64,000 nt of DNA from Marinovum sp034669705 (GTDB taxonomy: Bacteria; Pseudomonadota; Alphaproteobacteria; Rhodobacterales; Rhodobacteraceae), in NCBI RefSeq assembly GCF_034669705.1, contig NZ_JAXMOR010000026.1, positions 3,671 through 67,670 on the forward strand, written 5' to 3'. This document shows positions 18,349 through 27,027 of this stretch, in pieces. A program made the position numbers and the translations under genes. How positions within the stretch are numbered: the stretch's first letter is position 1; every line of letters begins with the position of its first letter. The notes beneath the pieces were generated by a model. The model saw only the letters and a program-made list of their open reading frames with translations, was not told the origin of the DNA and did no database searches.

Positions 18349-18885
18349 ATGAAACAGCTTGCTCTTGCCCTGACATGTCTCGCCACCCCCGCCCTCGCCG
18401 AGGGTGACGCCGTCCACGGCACCCTCAACCCCGACGAGATGACCTGGCAATCGATGACCGAGCGCGCGGCGCGCGGCGAGACCGGCATGGTGATCTGCGC
18501 GCAGGGCTACATGCTGACGAAGTCCGGCAATCACGCCGCCGCCCGCGCGCTGTTTCTGAACTGCGCCAATGCCGGCTATACCGGGGCGATGACCTGGATG
18601 AGCCAGCTCGCCAACAACGGGCTGGGGGGCGCGTACAACCCCGATGCGGCGGCAGAATGGGACCGGCGGGCCGCCGAGCTGGGCGATCCGGTGGGGCAGT
18701 TCAACTACGGGCTCGATCTGCTGCGCGGTCACGGCGTGGCGCAGGACGATGGCTTGGGGCGGCGCTACGTAGACCGGGCGGCCGAGGCCGGGCTGCCGGT
18801 GGCGCGGCGGTTGCAGGGCGCGGGCTATGACCCCGACGAGGTGACGCCGGATGCCGACAACTGGAAATACGCGCCCCTGTTCTGA
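18349..18885 (+). CDS. Sel1-repeat exported protein
   Basis: 178 residues with a signal peptide (cleavage near ALA-EGDA). It carries Sel1/TPR-like helical repeats in the C-terminal two thirds (for example GNHAAARALFLNCANAGYTGAM and HGVAQDDGLGRRYVDRAAEAG). Such repeats mediate protein-protein contacts. It is preceded by the 13-bp element shared with the dehydrogenase promoter, so it probably belongs to the alcohol-oxidation regulon. Its last 61 bp overlap the end of the convergent ATPase gene. Confidence 0.75.
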   Translation: MKQLALALTCLATPALAEGDAVHGTLNPDEMTWQSMTERAARGETGMVICAQGYMLTKSGNHAAARALFLNCANAGYTGAMTWMSQLANNGLGGAYNPDAAAEWDRRAAELGDPVGQFNYGLDLLRGHGVAQDDGLGRRYVDRAAEAGLPVARRLQGAGYDPDEVTPDADNWKYAPLF

Positions 18886-19523
18886 ACATCGCCGGTGATC
18901 CGCGCCGGGCTGCCGCCCAGTGTGACGATGCGGCTGGCCAGACGTCTGGCCTCGGCCTCGACATGGGTGACCAGCAGGGTGGTTACCCCATGTGCCGCGC
19001 GCAGGCTGGCAAAGAGCGCCATCATCTCCTCGACCAGCTCGGGATCGATCGAGACAAAGGGTTCGTCCATCAGCAGCAGGTCGGGTTTCACCGCGAAGGC
19101 GCGGGCCAGCGACAGCCGCCGCTGCTGGCCGAGCGACAGCTGGCCGGGGAAATCCCCGGCGCGCCCGGCAAGGCCGACCTCGGCCAGCGCGGCATCGGCC
19201 TCGCCAGCCGTAAGCCCGGTCGGGATGCAGATATTGTCGCGGGCCGAGCGCCAGGGCAGCAGCACCGGCTCCTGAAAGACCATCGCGGTGCGGCCGGCGA
19301 CCGCGCAGCGCCCGCTGAAGCCCGCATGCAGCCCGGCGATCACCCGCAGCAGCGACGACTTGCCGATGCCGGAGGGGCCGACCAGCGCCAGCGTCTCGCC
19401 GCGGCGCAGCTGCAGCGACAGCGCGCCCAGCACCGGGGTGGCGTCATAGCCGAGCGCGGTGAGCTGCAGGTCGAGCAGGGGGCCCGGGGACCGGGCCGGT
19501 CCGTCGTCCTGCAGCAGGGTCAT
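18825..19523 (-). CDS. ABC transporter ATP-binding protein (SsuB/TauB type)
   Basis: ATPase of 232 residues. Walker A GPSGIGKSS, Q-loop FQEPVLLPWRSARDN, signature LSLGQQRR, Walker B LLLMDEPFVSID, switch His in VTHVEAEA. Start chosen at ATG 19523, just after the binding-protein stop; ATG 19535 is in frame and would overlap that gene by 11 bp. It works with the binding protein at 19525 and probably with the detached permease at 8612. The C-terminus overlaps the Sel1-like gene on the other strand. Confidence 0.82.
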   Translation of the reverse strand: MTLLQDDGPARSPGPLLDLQLTALGYDATPVLGALSLQLRRGETLALVGPSGIGKSSLLRVIAGLHAGFSGRCAVAGRTAMVFQEPVLLPWRSARDNICIPTGLTAGEADAALAEVGLAGRAGDFPGQLSLGQQRRLSLARAFAVKPDLLLMDEPFVSIDPELVEEMMALFASLRAAHGVTTLLVTHVEAEARRLASRIVTLGGSPARITGDVQNRGAYFQLSASGVTSSGS

Positions 19524-19524
19524 C

Positions 19525-20496
19525 TCAGCTGCCATTCTGCAGGAAGGTGCCCTCTGGAAGTTCGGTCGCCTGGCCCAGCAGGTCTTCGCCGCCCAGTTCG
19601 ACCATCAGCTCCAGCATGCGGCCGGCGGCCGCCTCGTCGACCGGGCCGGGGGTGGGGATGCCGGCGCGGAAACCGGCCTTGAGCGCCTCGAACTCGGCGT
19701 CGGACTTGGCGTTCATCCGGTCGCGCAGACGGTCCCATTCGGCGTCATCGCCGGCCAGCTTTTCCTTGGCCGCGCGCGAGGCGGCGGCGAGACCGTTGAC
19801 CAGCGCGGGCCGGTCGCGCAGCATCTCGCCCTTGATCACATAGCCCAGCAGCGGCGTCTCGGGGTCGAGCCCCAGATCGCGCGCCGCGTCGGACACGTCG
19901 ATCAGCGTGCGCATTCCGGCGGCCTCCATCTTGGCCATGAAGTGCCAGAAGTTGATCGCCGCGCCCACTTCGCCCGAAAGAGCGGACTTGAAGATCAGCG
20001 GCGGCGCGCCGAAGACCTGCTCGGTCTCGGCCGCGAGCTCCATCCCGTGCGCCTTCTCGGCATAGGCCTGCAGGATCAGCCAGCTCTTGTCGAGCGGCCC
20101 GCCGGCGATGCCGATCTTGTCCCCCTTGAGGTCGGCCAGCGTCTGCGCCGGGCTGTCCTCGGCCACCATGACGCCGCCCACCGCCTTGGAATAGGGGATG
20201 AAGACGTAATCGCGGCCCGCCGCGCGCTGCCGTGCCACCCAGAGCCAGTCGGAGACGATGACGTCGGTCTCGCCGCCCTGAAAGGCGATCTGCGCGGCGG
20301 CACTGCCGGCCACGCCCTGCACCTGAAGATCGAAGCCGTTGGCGGTGTCGAGCCCGTGGTGGGTGATGGTGTCGAGTTCCCAGTTCACCGTGCCGAACTT
20401 GAGCACCGAGGCGCGCAGCACCGCGTCTTCGGCCCAGGCTGCGGTGGTCAGGATCACGGCCGCCGCGGCGCCGCTGAGTATCCGAGTGATGGTCAT
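19525..20496 (-). CDS. NMT1/SsuA-type ABC substrate-binding protein
   Basis: Periplasmic protein of 323 residues. ATG 20496 follows a good GGGAGGA site and a signal peptide (cleavage near AWA-EDAV). The frame is open for about 700 codons upstream, but only as the antisense of the dehydrogenase. Type II binding fold: HGLDTANGFDLQVQGVAGSAA, FQGGETDVIVSDW, ADLKGDKIGIAGG. The family binds sulfonates, nitrate, pyrimidine precursors and other small molecules; the substrate here is unknown. It is divergent from the PQQ dehydrogenase and shares its control region, which ties it to alcohol oxidation. Confidence 0.83.
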   Translation of the reverse strand: MTITRILSGAAAAVILTTAAWAEDAVLRASVLKFGTVNWELDTITHHGLDTANGFDLQVQGVAGSAAAQIAFQGGETDVIVSDWLWVARQRAAGRDYVFIPYSKAVGGVMVAEDSPAQTLADLKGDKIGIAGGPLDKSWLILQAYAEKAHGMELAAETEQVFGAPPLIFKSALSGEVGAAINFWHFMAKMEAAGMRTLIDVSDAARDLGLDPETPLLGYVIKGEMLRDRPALVNGLAAASRAAKEKLAGDDAEWDRLRDRMNAKSDAEFEALKAGFRAGIPTPGPVDEAAAGRMLELMVELGGEDLLGQATELPEGTFLQNGS

Positions 20497-20529
20497 GTGG
20501 TCCTCCCGTTTGCACGCAGGATGGGCGAA

Positions 20530-20559
20530 ATGGTCGGGGCGGCAAATACGACCATAGGC
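20530..20559. promoter_or_regulatory. inverted repeat and shared element upstream of the PQQ dehydrogenase
   Basis: ATGGTCG (20530-20536) and CGACCAT (20549-20555) form a perfect inverted repeat with 19-bp centre spacing. The right half lies in the 13-mer TACGACCATAGGC also found at 18298. It sits between the divergent binding-protein gene (start 20496) and the dehydrogenase (start 20752), so it could control both. Confidence 0.5.
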
Positions 20560-20751
20560 GTGCGCACCGACGAATCGCGCCAAACGGCCGCGGATATCGG
20601 CGATTGTCAACTGACAATGGGTCTTACGACGAATATCCAATACCTGCCTGCCTGCTTTGCGAGAATGATGCAACAGCGGCCCCGCACCAGCCTTTTGCGC
20701 CGGGCCCGACTGATGCGGCCCCTCTGATTGGGGCCCGGGAGGAGACCTGAC

Positions 20752-22527
20752 ATGAACCGATTCATCATCGCCGTCACCGCAGGGTTGCTGGCGACATCCG
20801 CATATGCCGAGAGCCACGGCATGGGCGTCACCGAAGAGATGCTGGCCAATGATGCCGCCTCGACCGGTGACGTGCTGACCAACGGCATGGGGCGGCACCT
20901 GCAGCGCCACTCGCCGCTCGAGATCCTCAACAAGGACAACGTGCAGAACCTGGTGCCCGCATGGGCCTTTTCGCTCGGCGGTGAAAAGCAGCGCGGTCAG
21001 GAGACCCAGCCGATCGTGCATGACGGCGTGATGTATATCACCGGGTCGTATTCGCGGCTCTATGCGATCGACGTCAAGACCGGCCAGGAGCTCTGGCAGT
21101 ACGACGCCCGCCTGCCCGAAGGTATCCTGCCCTGCTGCGACGTGGTCAACCGCGGCGCCGCGATCTATGGCGAGAACGTCTATTTCGGCACGCTGGATGC
21201 CCGCATCGTGGCGCTCAATGCCAAGACCGGCGACACCGTCTGGAACAAGAAGATCGCCGACTACAAGGCCGGCTACAGCTATACCGCCGCGCCGCTGATC
21301 GTGAACGGGCTGGTCATCACCGGCAACTCCGGTGGCGAGTTCGGCGTCGTCGGCGCGGTGCAGGCGCGGGATGCGGAGACCGGAGAACTGATCTGGGAAC
21401 GCCCGGTGATCGAAGGCCACATGGGCACGCTCAACGGCGAAGACAGCACCATGACCGGCGCGCTCAACGCCACCTGGCCCGGCGACATGTGGAAGACCGG
21501 CGGCGGCGCCACCTGGCTCGGCGGCTCCTACGATGCCGACACCGACACGCTGGTCTTTGGCACCGGCAACCCCGCGCCCTGGAACAGCCACCTGCGCGAT
21601 GCCGGCACGCCCAAGGACGACAACTCCGGCGACAACCTCTATGCCGCCTCGCGCCTTGGCCTCGATCCGGCGACCGGCGAGATCAAGTGGCATTACCAGA
21701 CCACCCCGCGCGAGGGCTGGGATTATGACGGCGTCAACGAGGTGGTGGCCTACACCGACCGTGAGGGCAACAAGCGCTTCGCCACCGCCGACCGCAACGG
21801 TTTCTTCTACGTGCTGAACCGCGAGGACGGGGCGTTCGTTTCGGCCGCGCCCTTCGTCAAGGACATCACCTGGGCCGAGGGCATTGACGACAGCGGCCGG
21901 CCGATCTTTGTCGAGGACAACCGCCCCGGCGATCCTTCTGCCGCAGCCGATGGCAAGAAGGGCGACGTGGTGTTTTCCTCGCCCGGCTTCCTGGGCGGCA
22001 AGAACTGGATGCCGATGGCGCATTCGCCCAAGACCGGACTGTTCTACGTGCCGTCCAATGAATGGGGCATGGACATCTGGAACGAGCCGATCACCTTCAA
22101 GAAGGGCGCGGCCTACCTTGGCTCGGGCTTTACCATCAAGCCCAACTACGAGGACCACATCGGCAGCCTCAAGGCGCTCGATCCCGATACCGGCGAGATC
22201 AAGTGGGAATACAAGAACGAGGCGCCGCTCTGGGCCGGGGTGATGACCACCGCGGGCGGGCTGGTGTTTACCGGCACGCCCGAGGGCAAGTTCATCGCCT
22301 TCGACGACGAGACCGGCGAGGAGCTGTGGTCGTTCCAGACCGGCTCGGGCATCGTCGGCCAGCCGATCACCTGGGAACAGGACGGCGAGCAATACGTCTC
22401 GATCATTTCGGGCTGGGGCGGCGCGGTGCCGCTCTGGGGCGGCGAGGTGGCCAAGAAGGTCAACTACCTCAACCAGGGCGGCCTGCTCTGGACCTTCCGC
22501 CTGCCCCATCAGCTCGCGTCGAACTGA
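20752..22527 (+). CDS. PQQ-dependent alcohol dehydrogenase, lanthanide type (PedH/ExaF/XoxF-like)
   Basis: Periplasmic quinoprotein of 591 residues: signal peptide (cleavage near AYA-ESHG), then an eight-bladed propeller. ATG 20752 follows GGGAGGAG. The vicinal disulfide is Cys128-Cys129 (PCCD). Catalytic Asp324 is followed two residues later by Asp326 in GWDYDGVNE. That second Asp is the extra ligand of lanthanide-dependent enzymes (Ala or Ser in calcium-dependent MxaF and ExaA/PedE). GDNLY and DGVNE resemble ethanol-type enzymes (PedH, ExaF) more than XoxF methanol dehydrogenases. Oxidises a primary alcohol to aldehyde and passes electrons to a c-type cytochrome (PedF at 13343). The substrate range is not readable from sequence. 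No PQQ biosynthesis gene is in the window. Confidence 0.92.
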   Translation: MNRFIIAVTAGLLATSAYAESHGMGVTEEMLANDAASTGDVLTNGMGRHLQRHSPLEILNKDNVQNLVPAWAFSLGGEKQRGQETQPIVHDGVMYITGSYSRLYAIDVKTGQELWQYDARLPEGILPCCDVVNRGAAIYGENVYFGTLDARIVALNAKTGDTVWNKKIADYKAGYSYTAAPLIVNGLVITGNSGGEFGVVGAVQARDAETGELIWERPVIEGHMGTLNGEDSTMTGALNATWPGDMWKTGGGATWLGGSYDADTDTLVFGTGNPAPWNSHLRDAGTPKDDNSGDNLYAASRLGLDPATGEIKWHYQTTPREGWDYDGVNEVVAYTDREGNKRFATADRNGFFYVLNREDGAFVSAAPFVKDITWAEGIDDSGRPIFVEDNRPGDPSAAADGKKGDVVFSSPGFLGGKNWMPMAHSPKTGLFYVPSNEWGMDIWNEPITFKKGAAYLGSGFTIKPNYEDHIGSLKALDPDTGEIKWEYKNEAPLWAGVMTTAGGLVFTGTPEGKFIAFDDETGEELWSFQTGSGIVGQPITWEQDGEQYVSIISGWGGAVPLWGGEVAKKVNYLNQGGLLWTFRLPHQLASN

Positions 22528-22549
22528 CGCTCCGAACTGCTGCTTGCAC

Positions 22550-22577
22550 TGCCCCTGCCTCTCGGCGGGGGCATTTT
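22550..22577 (+). terminator. rho-independent terminator after the PQQ dehydrogenase
   Basis: TGCCCCTGCC (22550-22559) pairs with GGCGGGGGCA (22564-22573), one T-G wobble, 4-base loop, followed by TTTT. It lies 22 bp after the stop codon. The remaining 220 bp to hisA hold no recognisable gene. Confidence 0.75.
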
Positions 22578-22801
22578 CGTATGCGGCGGAGGCTCCGGCG
22601 GCGGGGCCGGCCGATCGGGATGCCGTTACCACATTAACGGATCTGTCCCGATGAGGCAGGTTTTCGCCACGCCTGCGCGTGTCGACAGGCCGGGGGGCGC
22701 TGCCCCCCGGACCCCCCGGAGTTCAAGGGCAAGATGAAGGAGCGGGGGGAGTCCCGGGCTTCGGGCACCGCAGACCGCGTAATGTCGTTTGTGCCGGGCC
22801 G

Positions 22802-23524
22802 TCAGGCGGCCATGACCGAGAGCGCCTCGCGCAGGTCGATGGCGCCGTCATAGAGCGCCCGGCCCGAGATCGCGCCGTTGAGCGGCGCGCCGCAGTTGCG
22901 CAGCGCCTTCAGGTCGTCGAGCGAGGAGACGCCGCCGGAGGCGATCACCGGGATCGAGACCGCATTGGCCAGCGCCGCGGTGGCCTCGATATTGGGGCCC
23001 TGCATCGCGCCGTCGCGGTTGATGTCGGTGTAGATGATCGCCGCGACGCCGGCATCCTCGAAGCTCTGTGCCAGGTCGGTGACCTCGACGTCGGTCTCTT
23101 CCGCCCAGCCCTTGGTGGCGACCCGGCCATTGCGCGCGTCGATGCCGACGGCGACCTGTCCGGGAAAGGCGCGGGCGGCCTCGCGCACCAGTTTCGGGTC
23201 CTCGACCGCGGCGGTGCCGAGGATGACGCGGGCCAGCCCCTTGTTGAGCCAGCTCTCGATCGTCTTCATGTCGCGGATGCCGCCGCCCAGCTGGGTCGGC
23301 ACGGCGGTGGCCGCCAGGATCGCCTCGACCGCGCCGGCATTGACCGGACCGCCGACAAAGGCGCCGTTGAGGTCGACGAGGTGCAGCCATTCGCAGCCGG
23401 CCTCGACGAAGGAGCGCGCTTGGTCGGCCGGGTCTTCGTTGAACACCGTGGCCTTGTCCATGTCGCCGCGCAGCAGGCGCACGGCCTTGCCGTCCTTGAG
23501 GTCGATGGCGGGATAGAGGATCAT
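22802..23524 (-). CDS. hisA: phosphoribosylformimino-AICAR ribotide isomerase
   Basis: Histidine pathway isomerase (ProFAR to PRFAR), 240 residues from ATG 23524, (beta/alpha)8 barrel. Catalytic Asp in ILYPAIDLKDGKAV (Asp8) and in IYTDINRDGAM; phosphate motifs LGGGIRD and ASGGVSS. The frame extends upstream to 23641, but the extra residues are not family-like. In a compact his operon hisF would follow; here its next co-oriented neighbour is the transporter block of the alcohol-oxidation locus. Confidence 0.95.
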   Translation of the reverse strand: MILYPAIDLKDGKAVRLLRGDMDKATVFNEDPADQARSFVEAGCEWLHLVDLNGAFVGGPVNAGAVEAILAATAVPTQLGGGIRDMKTIESWLNKGLARVILGTAAVEDPKLVREAARAFPGQVAVGIDARNGRVATKGWAEETDVEVTDLAQSFEDAGVAAIIYTDINRDGAMQGPNIEATAALANAVSIPVIASGGVSSLDDLKALRNCGAPLNGAISGRALYDGAIDLREALSVMAA

Positions 23525-23657
23525 GGCAGGCTTACCTTTGGTCGCGGTTCGGCGGCGTTTGGCACGTCGCGTCATGAAATGCAACGGACCCGACGTCACA
23601 GTTGCGCCACAGCGCCTATGAGTCGCAGGCTGGCCTCTCACTCAGGGAGGAGACGAG

Positions 23658-24044
23658 ATGAAACGACTGGCAAGCGCGCTGGCGGCGCTGACACTGACGG
23701 CAGGCATGGCGCAGGCCGATCCGGCGCTTGGCGTCTGGCAGACCGAAGCCGACGACGGCGCCTATGCGCATGTGACGATCGCGCCCTGCGGCGCGCAGCT
23801 CTGCGGCACCATCAGCCGCACCTTCAAGGGCAGCACCGAGTACACGTCGCCCAACCGGGGCAAGCAGCTGGTGCGGGGGATGACGCCACAGGGCAACGGC
23901 AAGTACACCGGCAAGGTCTGGCGGCCGTCGAACAACAAGATCTACAACGGCAAGATGCAGGTCAGCGGCCAGACGCTGAAGATGTCGGGCTGTATTGCCG
24001 GCGGGCTGCTGTGCAGCTCGCAGGTCTGGTCGCGGCTCAAGTGA
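23658..24044 (+). CDS. DUF2147 family exported protein
   Basis: 128 residues, signal peptide (cleavage near AQA-DPAL), good GGGAGGAGA ribosome site. DUF2147 features: GVWQTEADDGAYAHVTI, CGAQLCGTI, and a C-terminal SGCIAGGLLCSSQVW. Four Cys could form two disulfides. The function of the family is unknown. It is encoded against the his genes between hisA and hisH. Confidence 0.85.
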   Translation: MKRLASALAALTLTAGMAQADPALGVWQTEADDGAYAHVTIAPCGAQLCGTISRTFKGSTEYTSPNRGKQLVRGMTPQGNGKYTGKVWRPSNNKIYNGKMQVSGQTLKMSGCIAGGLLCSSQVWSRLK

Positions 24045-24080
24045 CCCTCGGCTCCGGGGCGCGATGGCGCTCCGCGGCCT

Positions 24081-24719
24081 TCAGGGCCTCCAGCGCAGGA
24101 AGTTGCCGATCATCCTGAGCCCGTTGCCCTGGCTCTTTTCGGGGTGGAACTGGGTGCCCACCATGGTGCCGCGGCCGATCACCGCGGTGACGTCGCCGCC
24201 GTAGTCCACATGCGCGATGCGATGCGCCGGGTCGCTGACGCGGACGTGGTAGGAATGCACGAAATAGGCATGTTGGCCGGTCTCGATCCCGTCGAGCACC
24301 GGGTGCGGGGTGTCGATCACCAGGTCGTTCCAGCCCATGTGTGGCACCTTCAGCGACGCTTCGGTGGGGGCGATCCGGACCACCTCGCCGCCGACCCAGT
24401 CGAGCCCCGGCGTATCGGCGTATTCGCGGCCCCAGGAGGCCATCAGCTGCATGCCGACGCAGATGCCCATGAACGGCCGGCCCTTGACCTCGACCGCCTC
24501 GACCATGGCGTCATAGAGGCCGGAGTGGCCCTTGAGCGCGCGCATGCAGGCCGGGAAGGCGCCGTCTCCGGGCAGCACGATCCGGTCGGCGCGGGCCACC
24601 ACCTCGGCATCACCGGTCACCACCACATCGCCACCGTCGACCTCGCGCGCCATGCGCTGAAAGGCTTTCTCGGCCGAATGCAGGTTGCCGGATTCATAGT
24701 CGATGAGTGCTGTGAGCAT
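24081..24719 (-). CDS. hisH: imidazole glycerol phosphate synthase, glutamine amidotransferase subunit
   Basis: Glutaminase subunit that supplies ammonia to HisF. 212 residues from ATG 24719. Class I amidotransferase triad: nucleophile Cys in GICVGMQLM, and His/Glu in GTQFHPEKS. Oxyanion region PGDGAFPACM. Its HisF partner is encoded 15.5 kb away on the same strand. Confidence 0.95.
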   Translation of the reverse strand: MLTALIDYESGNLHSAEKAFQRMAREVDGGDVVVTGDAEVVARADRIVLPGDGAFPACMRALKGHSGLYDAMVEAVEVKGRPFMGICVGMQLMASWGREYADTPGLDWVGGEVVRIAPTEASLKVPHMGWNDLVIDTPHPVLDGIETGQHAYFVHSYHVRVSDPAHRIAHVDYGGDVTAVIGRGTMVGTQFHPEKSQGNGLRMIGNFLRWRP

Positions 24720-24785
24720 TGGGCCGCCTCTTTCGTGGTCTGCGCGTGGGGTGGCGCGAAACGCGGGCGGCGTCAAGGGTGGCGG

Positions 24786-25268
24786 TCAGCCGATGTGCAG
24801 CACCTCGGACAGCACCTCCGGCGCCAACGGGGCGCCTTCGGCGGTGGTGGCATGGGCGGCGTAGGTCTTGAAACCGGCTGGGACAAGGGTGCCGCGCGTG
24901 GCCTCTGCGACAAAGATGTACTTGCTGTTGTCGGGGCTGAAGTCGAACCAGCCGGGATCGTCGAAGGTCCCGCAATAGACGCCGAGCCGGTCGGGCCAGC
25001 GCTCGAAGGTGAGGTGGGTTTTGGTGCCGCAGGTCTCGCAGAACTGCACGTAGACCTGTTTGCCGCTGCCGCCGGAGACATGGGTGTAGCGCCTTGGCCT
25101 GCCCTGCGTGAGGGCAAAATCGGGCAGGTCGAAGATCGGCTCGACCATGCCCTTGGCGCCGGTGGCGCGTTGACAGAAGCGGCAGAAACAGGCGGTGACC
25201 CAGAGCGGATCGGCGGTCACCTTGTATCTGAGTGCGCCGCAGAGGCAGCCGCCGTGATGTTCGGTCAT
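24786..25268 (-). CDS. GFA/CENP-V domain protein
   Basis: 160-residue zinc-binding protein of the GFA (glutathione-dependent formaldehyde-activating enzyme-like) family. Zinc ligands: GGCLCGALRY, CFCRFCQR and CETCGT. Close members differ in function and many do not act on formaldehyde. Its place between hisH and hisB suggests co-transcription with the his genes rather than a pathway link, although an alcohol-oxidation locus lies nearby. Confidence 0.82.
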   Translation of the reverse strand: MTEHHGGCLCGALRYKVTADPLWVTACFCRFCQRATGAKGMVEPIFDLPDFALTQGRPRRYTHVSGGSGKQVYVQFCETCGTKTHLTFERWPDRLGVYCGTFDDPGWFDFSPDNSKYIFVAEATRGTLVPAGFKTYAAHATTAEGAPLAPEVLSEVLHIG

Positions 25269-25528
25269 GGAAGGTCCTCCTGGCTCAAGGCTAGCACAAG
25301 AGGGAGGACCGGGTCAGCGAAACATTTGCGAGCCGCGCATGGCCGGGCCGCGGACTGGCGATCCGACGGGTGTGGATGGCAGTTTATGCCGGCCAAGTCC
25401 GTATGACCTGTCGAGGGAGCGCTTGTGGCAGCCAGATCGCCAGGCCAGGGGGCGGCGTCATGCCGGAGGTCTGCCTGCGGCATGGCGATGCGCGGCGGGC
25501 TGCGCCCGCTGTTGACGCGCCGGGTGGC

Positions 25529-26116
25529 TTACAGCGCGCCCTTGGTGGAGGGGATGGCGTCGGCCTTGCGCGGGTCGGTCTCGACCGCTTCGCGCAGCGC
25601 GCGGGCGACAGACTTGAACGCCGCCTCGGCAATGTGGTGGCTGTTGACACCGTGCAGCGCGTCGATGTGGAGCGTGATGCCGCCATGGGTGCTGAGCGCC
25701 TGAAAGAACTCGCGCACCAATTCGCTGTCGAAACTGCCGATCTTGGAGGTCGGCAGATCGGCGTTCCAGATCAGGAAGGGCCGCGCCGAGAGGTCGAGCG
25801 CGCAGCGCACCAGCGCATCGTCCATCGCCAGGAGGCAGGACCCGTAGCGGCGGATGCCGGTCTTGTCGCCGAGCGCCTGCACCAGGGCCTGTCCGATGGC
25901 GATGCCGGTGTCCTCGACGGTGTGGTGATCGTCGATGTGCAGATCGCCCTCGGCGCGGATCGTCATGTCGATCAGCGAATGCCGTGACAGCTGGTCGAGC
26001 ATGTGGTCGAAGAACCCGACGCCGGTCTGGTTGTCATAGACGCCGGTGCCGTCGAGATCGAGGCTGACGGAAATGCTGGTCTCGGCGGTCTTGCGGGTGA
26101 TCGTGGCTGTGCGCAT
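25529..26116 (-). CDS. hisB: imidazoleglycerol-phosphate dehydratase
   Basis: Mn-dependent dehydratase making imidazole acetol phosphate. 195 residues, the monofunctional HisB length. Metal-binding motifs FFDHMLDQLSRHS, HIDDHHTVEDTGI, LHGVNSHHIAEAAFK. First gene of the his group on this strand. The 260 bp between hisB and the GFA gene hold no gene I can support. Confidence 0.95.
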   Translation of the reverse strand: MRTATITRKTAETSISVSLDLDGTGVYDNQTGVGFFDHMLDQLSRHSLIDMTIRAEGDLHIDDHHTVEDTGIAIGQALVQALGDKTGIRRYGSCLLAMDDALVRCALDLSARPFLIWNADLPTSKIGSFDSELVREFFQALSTHGGITLHIDALHGVNSHHIAEAAFKSVARALREAVETDPRKADAIPSTKGAL

Positions 26117-26244
26117 CTGGCTCGTCCTTCAAGGTCAGCGCCTTATAGGCCGGGGCGGTCGGGGCTCCAAGAGCGGCGCGGGCGGTTTTCGCCGCTTGTG
26201 CGCGCCGGGCCACTGTGACAGCCTCGGCGCTGCAAGAATGAGGA

Positions 26245-26490
26245 ATGCCGATGACCACCTGTGTTTTTGTCCAGCTGCGCTGCAAACCGGGCACCACCTA
26301 CAAGGTGGCCGAGGAGGTCGTGCTGCGCGAGATCCACTCCGAGCTCTATTCCACCAGCGGCGATTTCGACCTGATGCTCAAGCTCTACATTCCCGAGGGG
26401 CAGGACGTGGGCAAATACATCAACGACCACCTGCTCGACATCGGCGGCATCGAACGTTCGCGCACCACGCTGACCTTCAAGGCGTTCTGA
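26245..26490 (+). CDS. stand-alone Lrp/AsnC ligand-binding (RAM) domain protein
   Basis: 81 residues (or 79 from ATG 26251) consisting only of the alpha/beta RAM domain of Lrp/AsnC regulators: VQLRCKPGTTYKVAEEV, TSGDFDLMLKLYI, INDHLLDIGGIERSRTTLTF. There is no DNA-binding helix-turn-helix. Such free-standing domains may modulate full-length Lrp proteins or act as small-molecule sensors. It is divergent from hisB with a 128-bp gap. Confidence 0.8.
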   Translation: MPMTTCVFVQLRCKPGTTYKVAEEVVLREIHSELYSTSGDFDLMLKLYIPEGQDVGKYINDHLLDIGGIERSRTTLTFKAF

Positions 26491-26555
26491 GGCCGCCCGG
26501 ACACGCATGCAGACGGCCCCGCAGGGCGATGTCATGATCTGATCGAAAGAGAGTT

Positions 26556-26630
26556 TGGAGCGGGCGAGGCGATTCGAACGCCCGACCCTAACCTTGGCAA
26601 GGTTATGCTCTACCCCTGAGCTACGCCCGC
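26556..26630 (-). tRNA. tRNA-Gly(GCC)
   Basis: Minus-strand cloverleaf of 75 bases including the encoded CCA. Acceptor stem GCGGGCG/CGCCCGC, D arm GCTCAGGGGTAGAGC, anticodon GCC within CCTTGCCAAGG, T arm GGCGTTCGAATCGCC. Identical to the copy 108 bp away. Confidence 0.95.
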
Positions 26631-26663
26631 ATCCGTTTGGCCATCTCTGGCCTGGGGTCCCTA

Positions 26664-26738
26664 TGGAGCGGGCGAGGCGATTCGAACGCCCGACCCTAAC
26701 CTTGGCAAGGTTATGCTCTACCCCTGAGCTACGCCCGC
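26664..26738 (-). tRNA. tRNA-Gly(GCC), second copy
   Basis: Identical 75-base tRNA-Gly(GCC) with encoded CCA, same strand, 33 bp from the first copy. The pair is probably one transcript. The 256 bp to the next feature contain only a GC-rich spacer without a recognisable gene. Confidence 0.95.
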
Positions 26739-26994
26739 ATATCCATTGGGTGTGAGCGATTTATAAACTGTGGCCCGGATCCGCAAGCGGAAAATGCTGC
26801 GACCGCGGAAAAATTCCGCACGGCGGCTGAGGTGGGGGGGAGGCAGCCCGTCGCGCCTGTTGCCGCAGGTCCGAGGCGCGACGCGCAGAGGCGGACAGGA
26901 CGGTGAGGCCCCGGATCAGGTCCGGAGCTGCGACGCATGGGGGGTGGCCCGAGACGCACGGGAGGGCCCGTGGGGCACCACCCCGGTCAGGTAG

Positions 26995-27021
26995 AAGGCC
27001 CGGGTCTTTCGCCCGGGCCTT
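26995..27021 (-). terminator. rho-independent terminator of pyc
   Basis: AAGGCCCGGG (26995-27004) and CCCGGGCCTT (27012-27021) form a perfect 10-bp stem with a 7-base loop, starting 6 bp after the pyc stop codon. The T-run is short. Confidence 0.7.
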
Positions 27022-27027
27022 GCTGTT

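Noticed and set aside
18825..18885. 61-bp convergent overlap of the Sel1-like and ATPase genes as evidence that one is false
   Set aside because: Both proteins have complete family features away from the overlap; C-terminal convergent overlaps are tolerated.
26555..26755. Open frame with two identical 20-residue repeats
   Set aside because: It is a translation through the two tandem tRNA-Gly genes; the repeat is the tRNA sequence itself.
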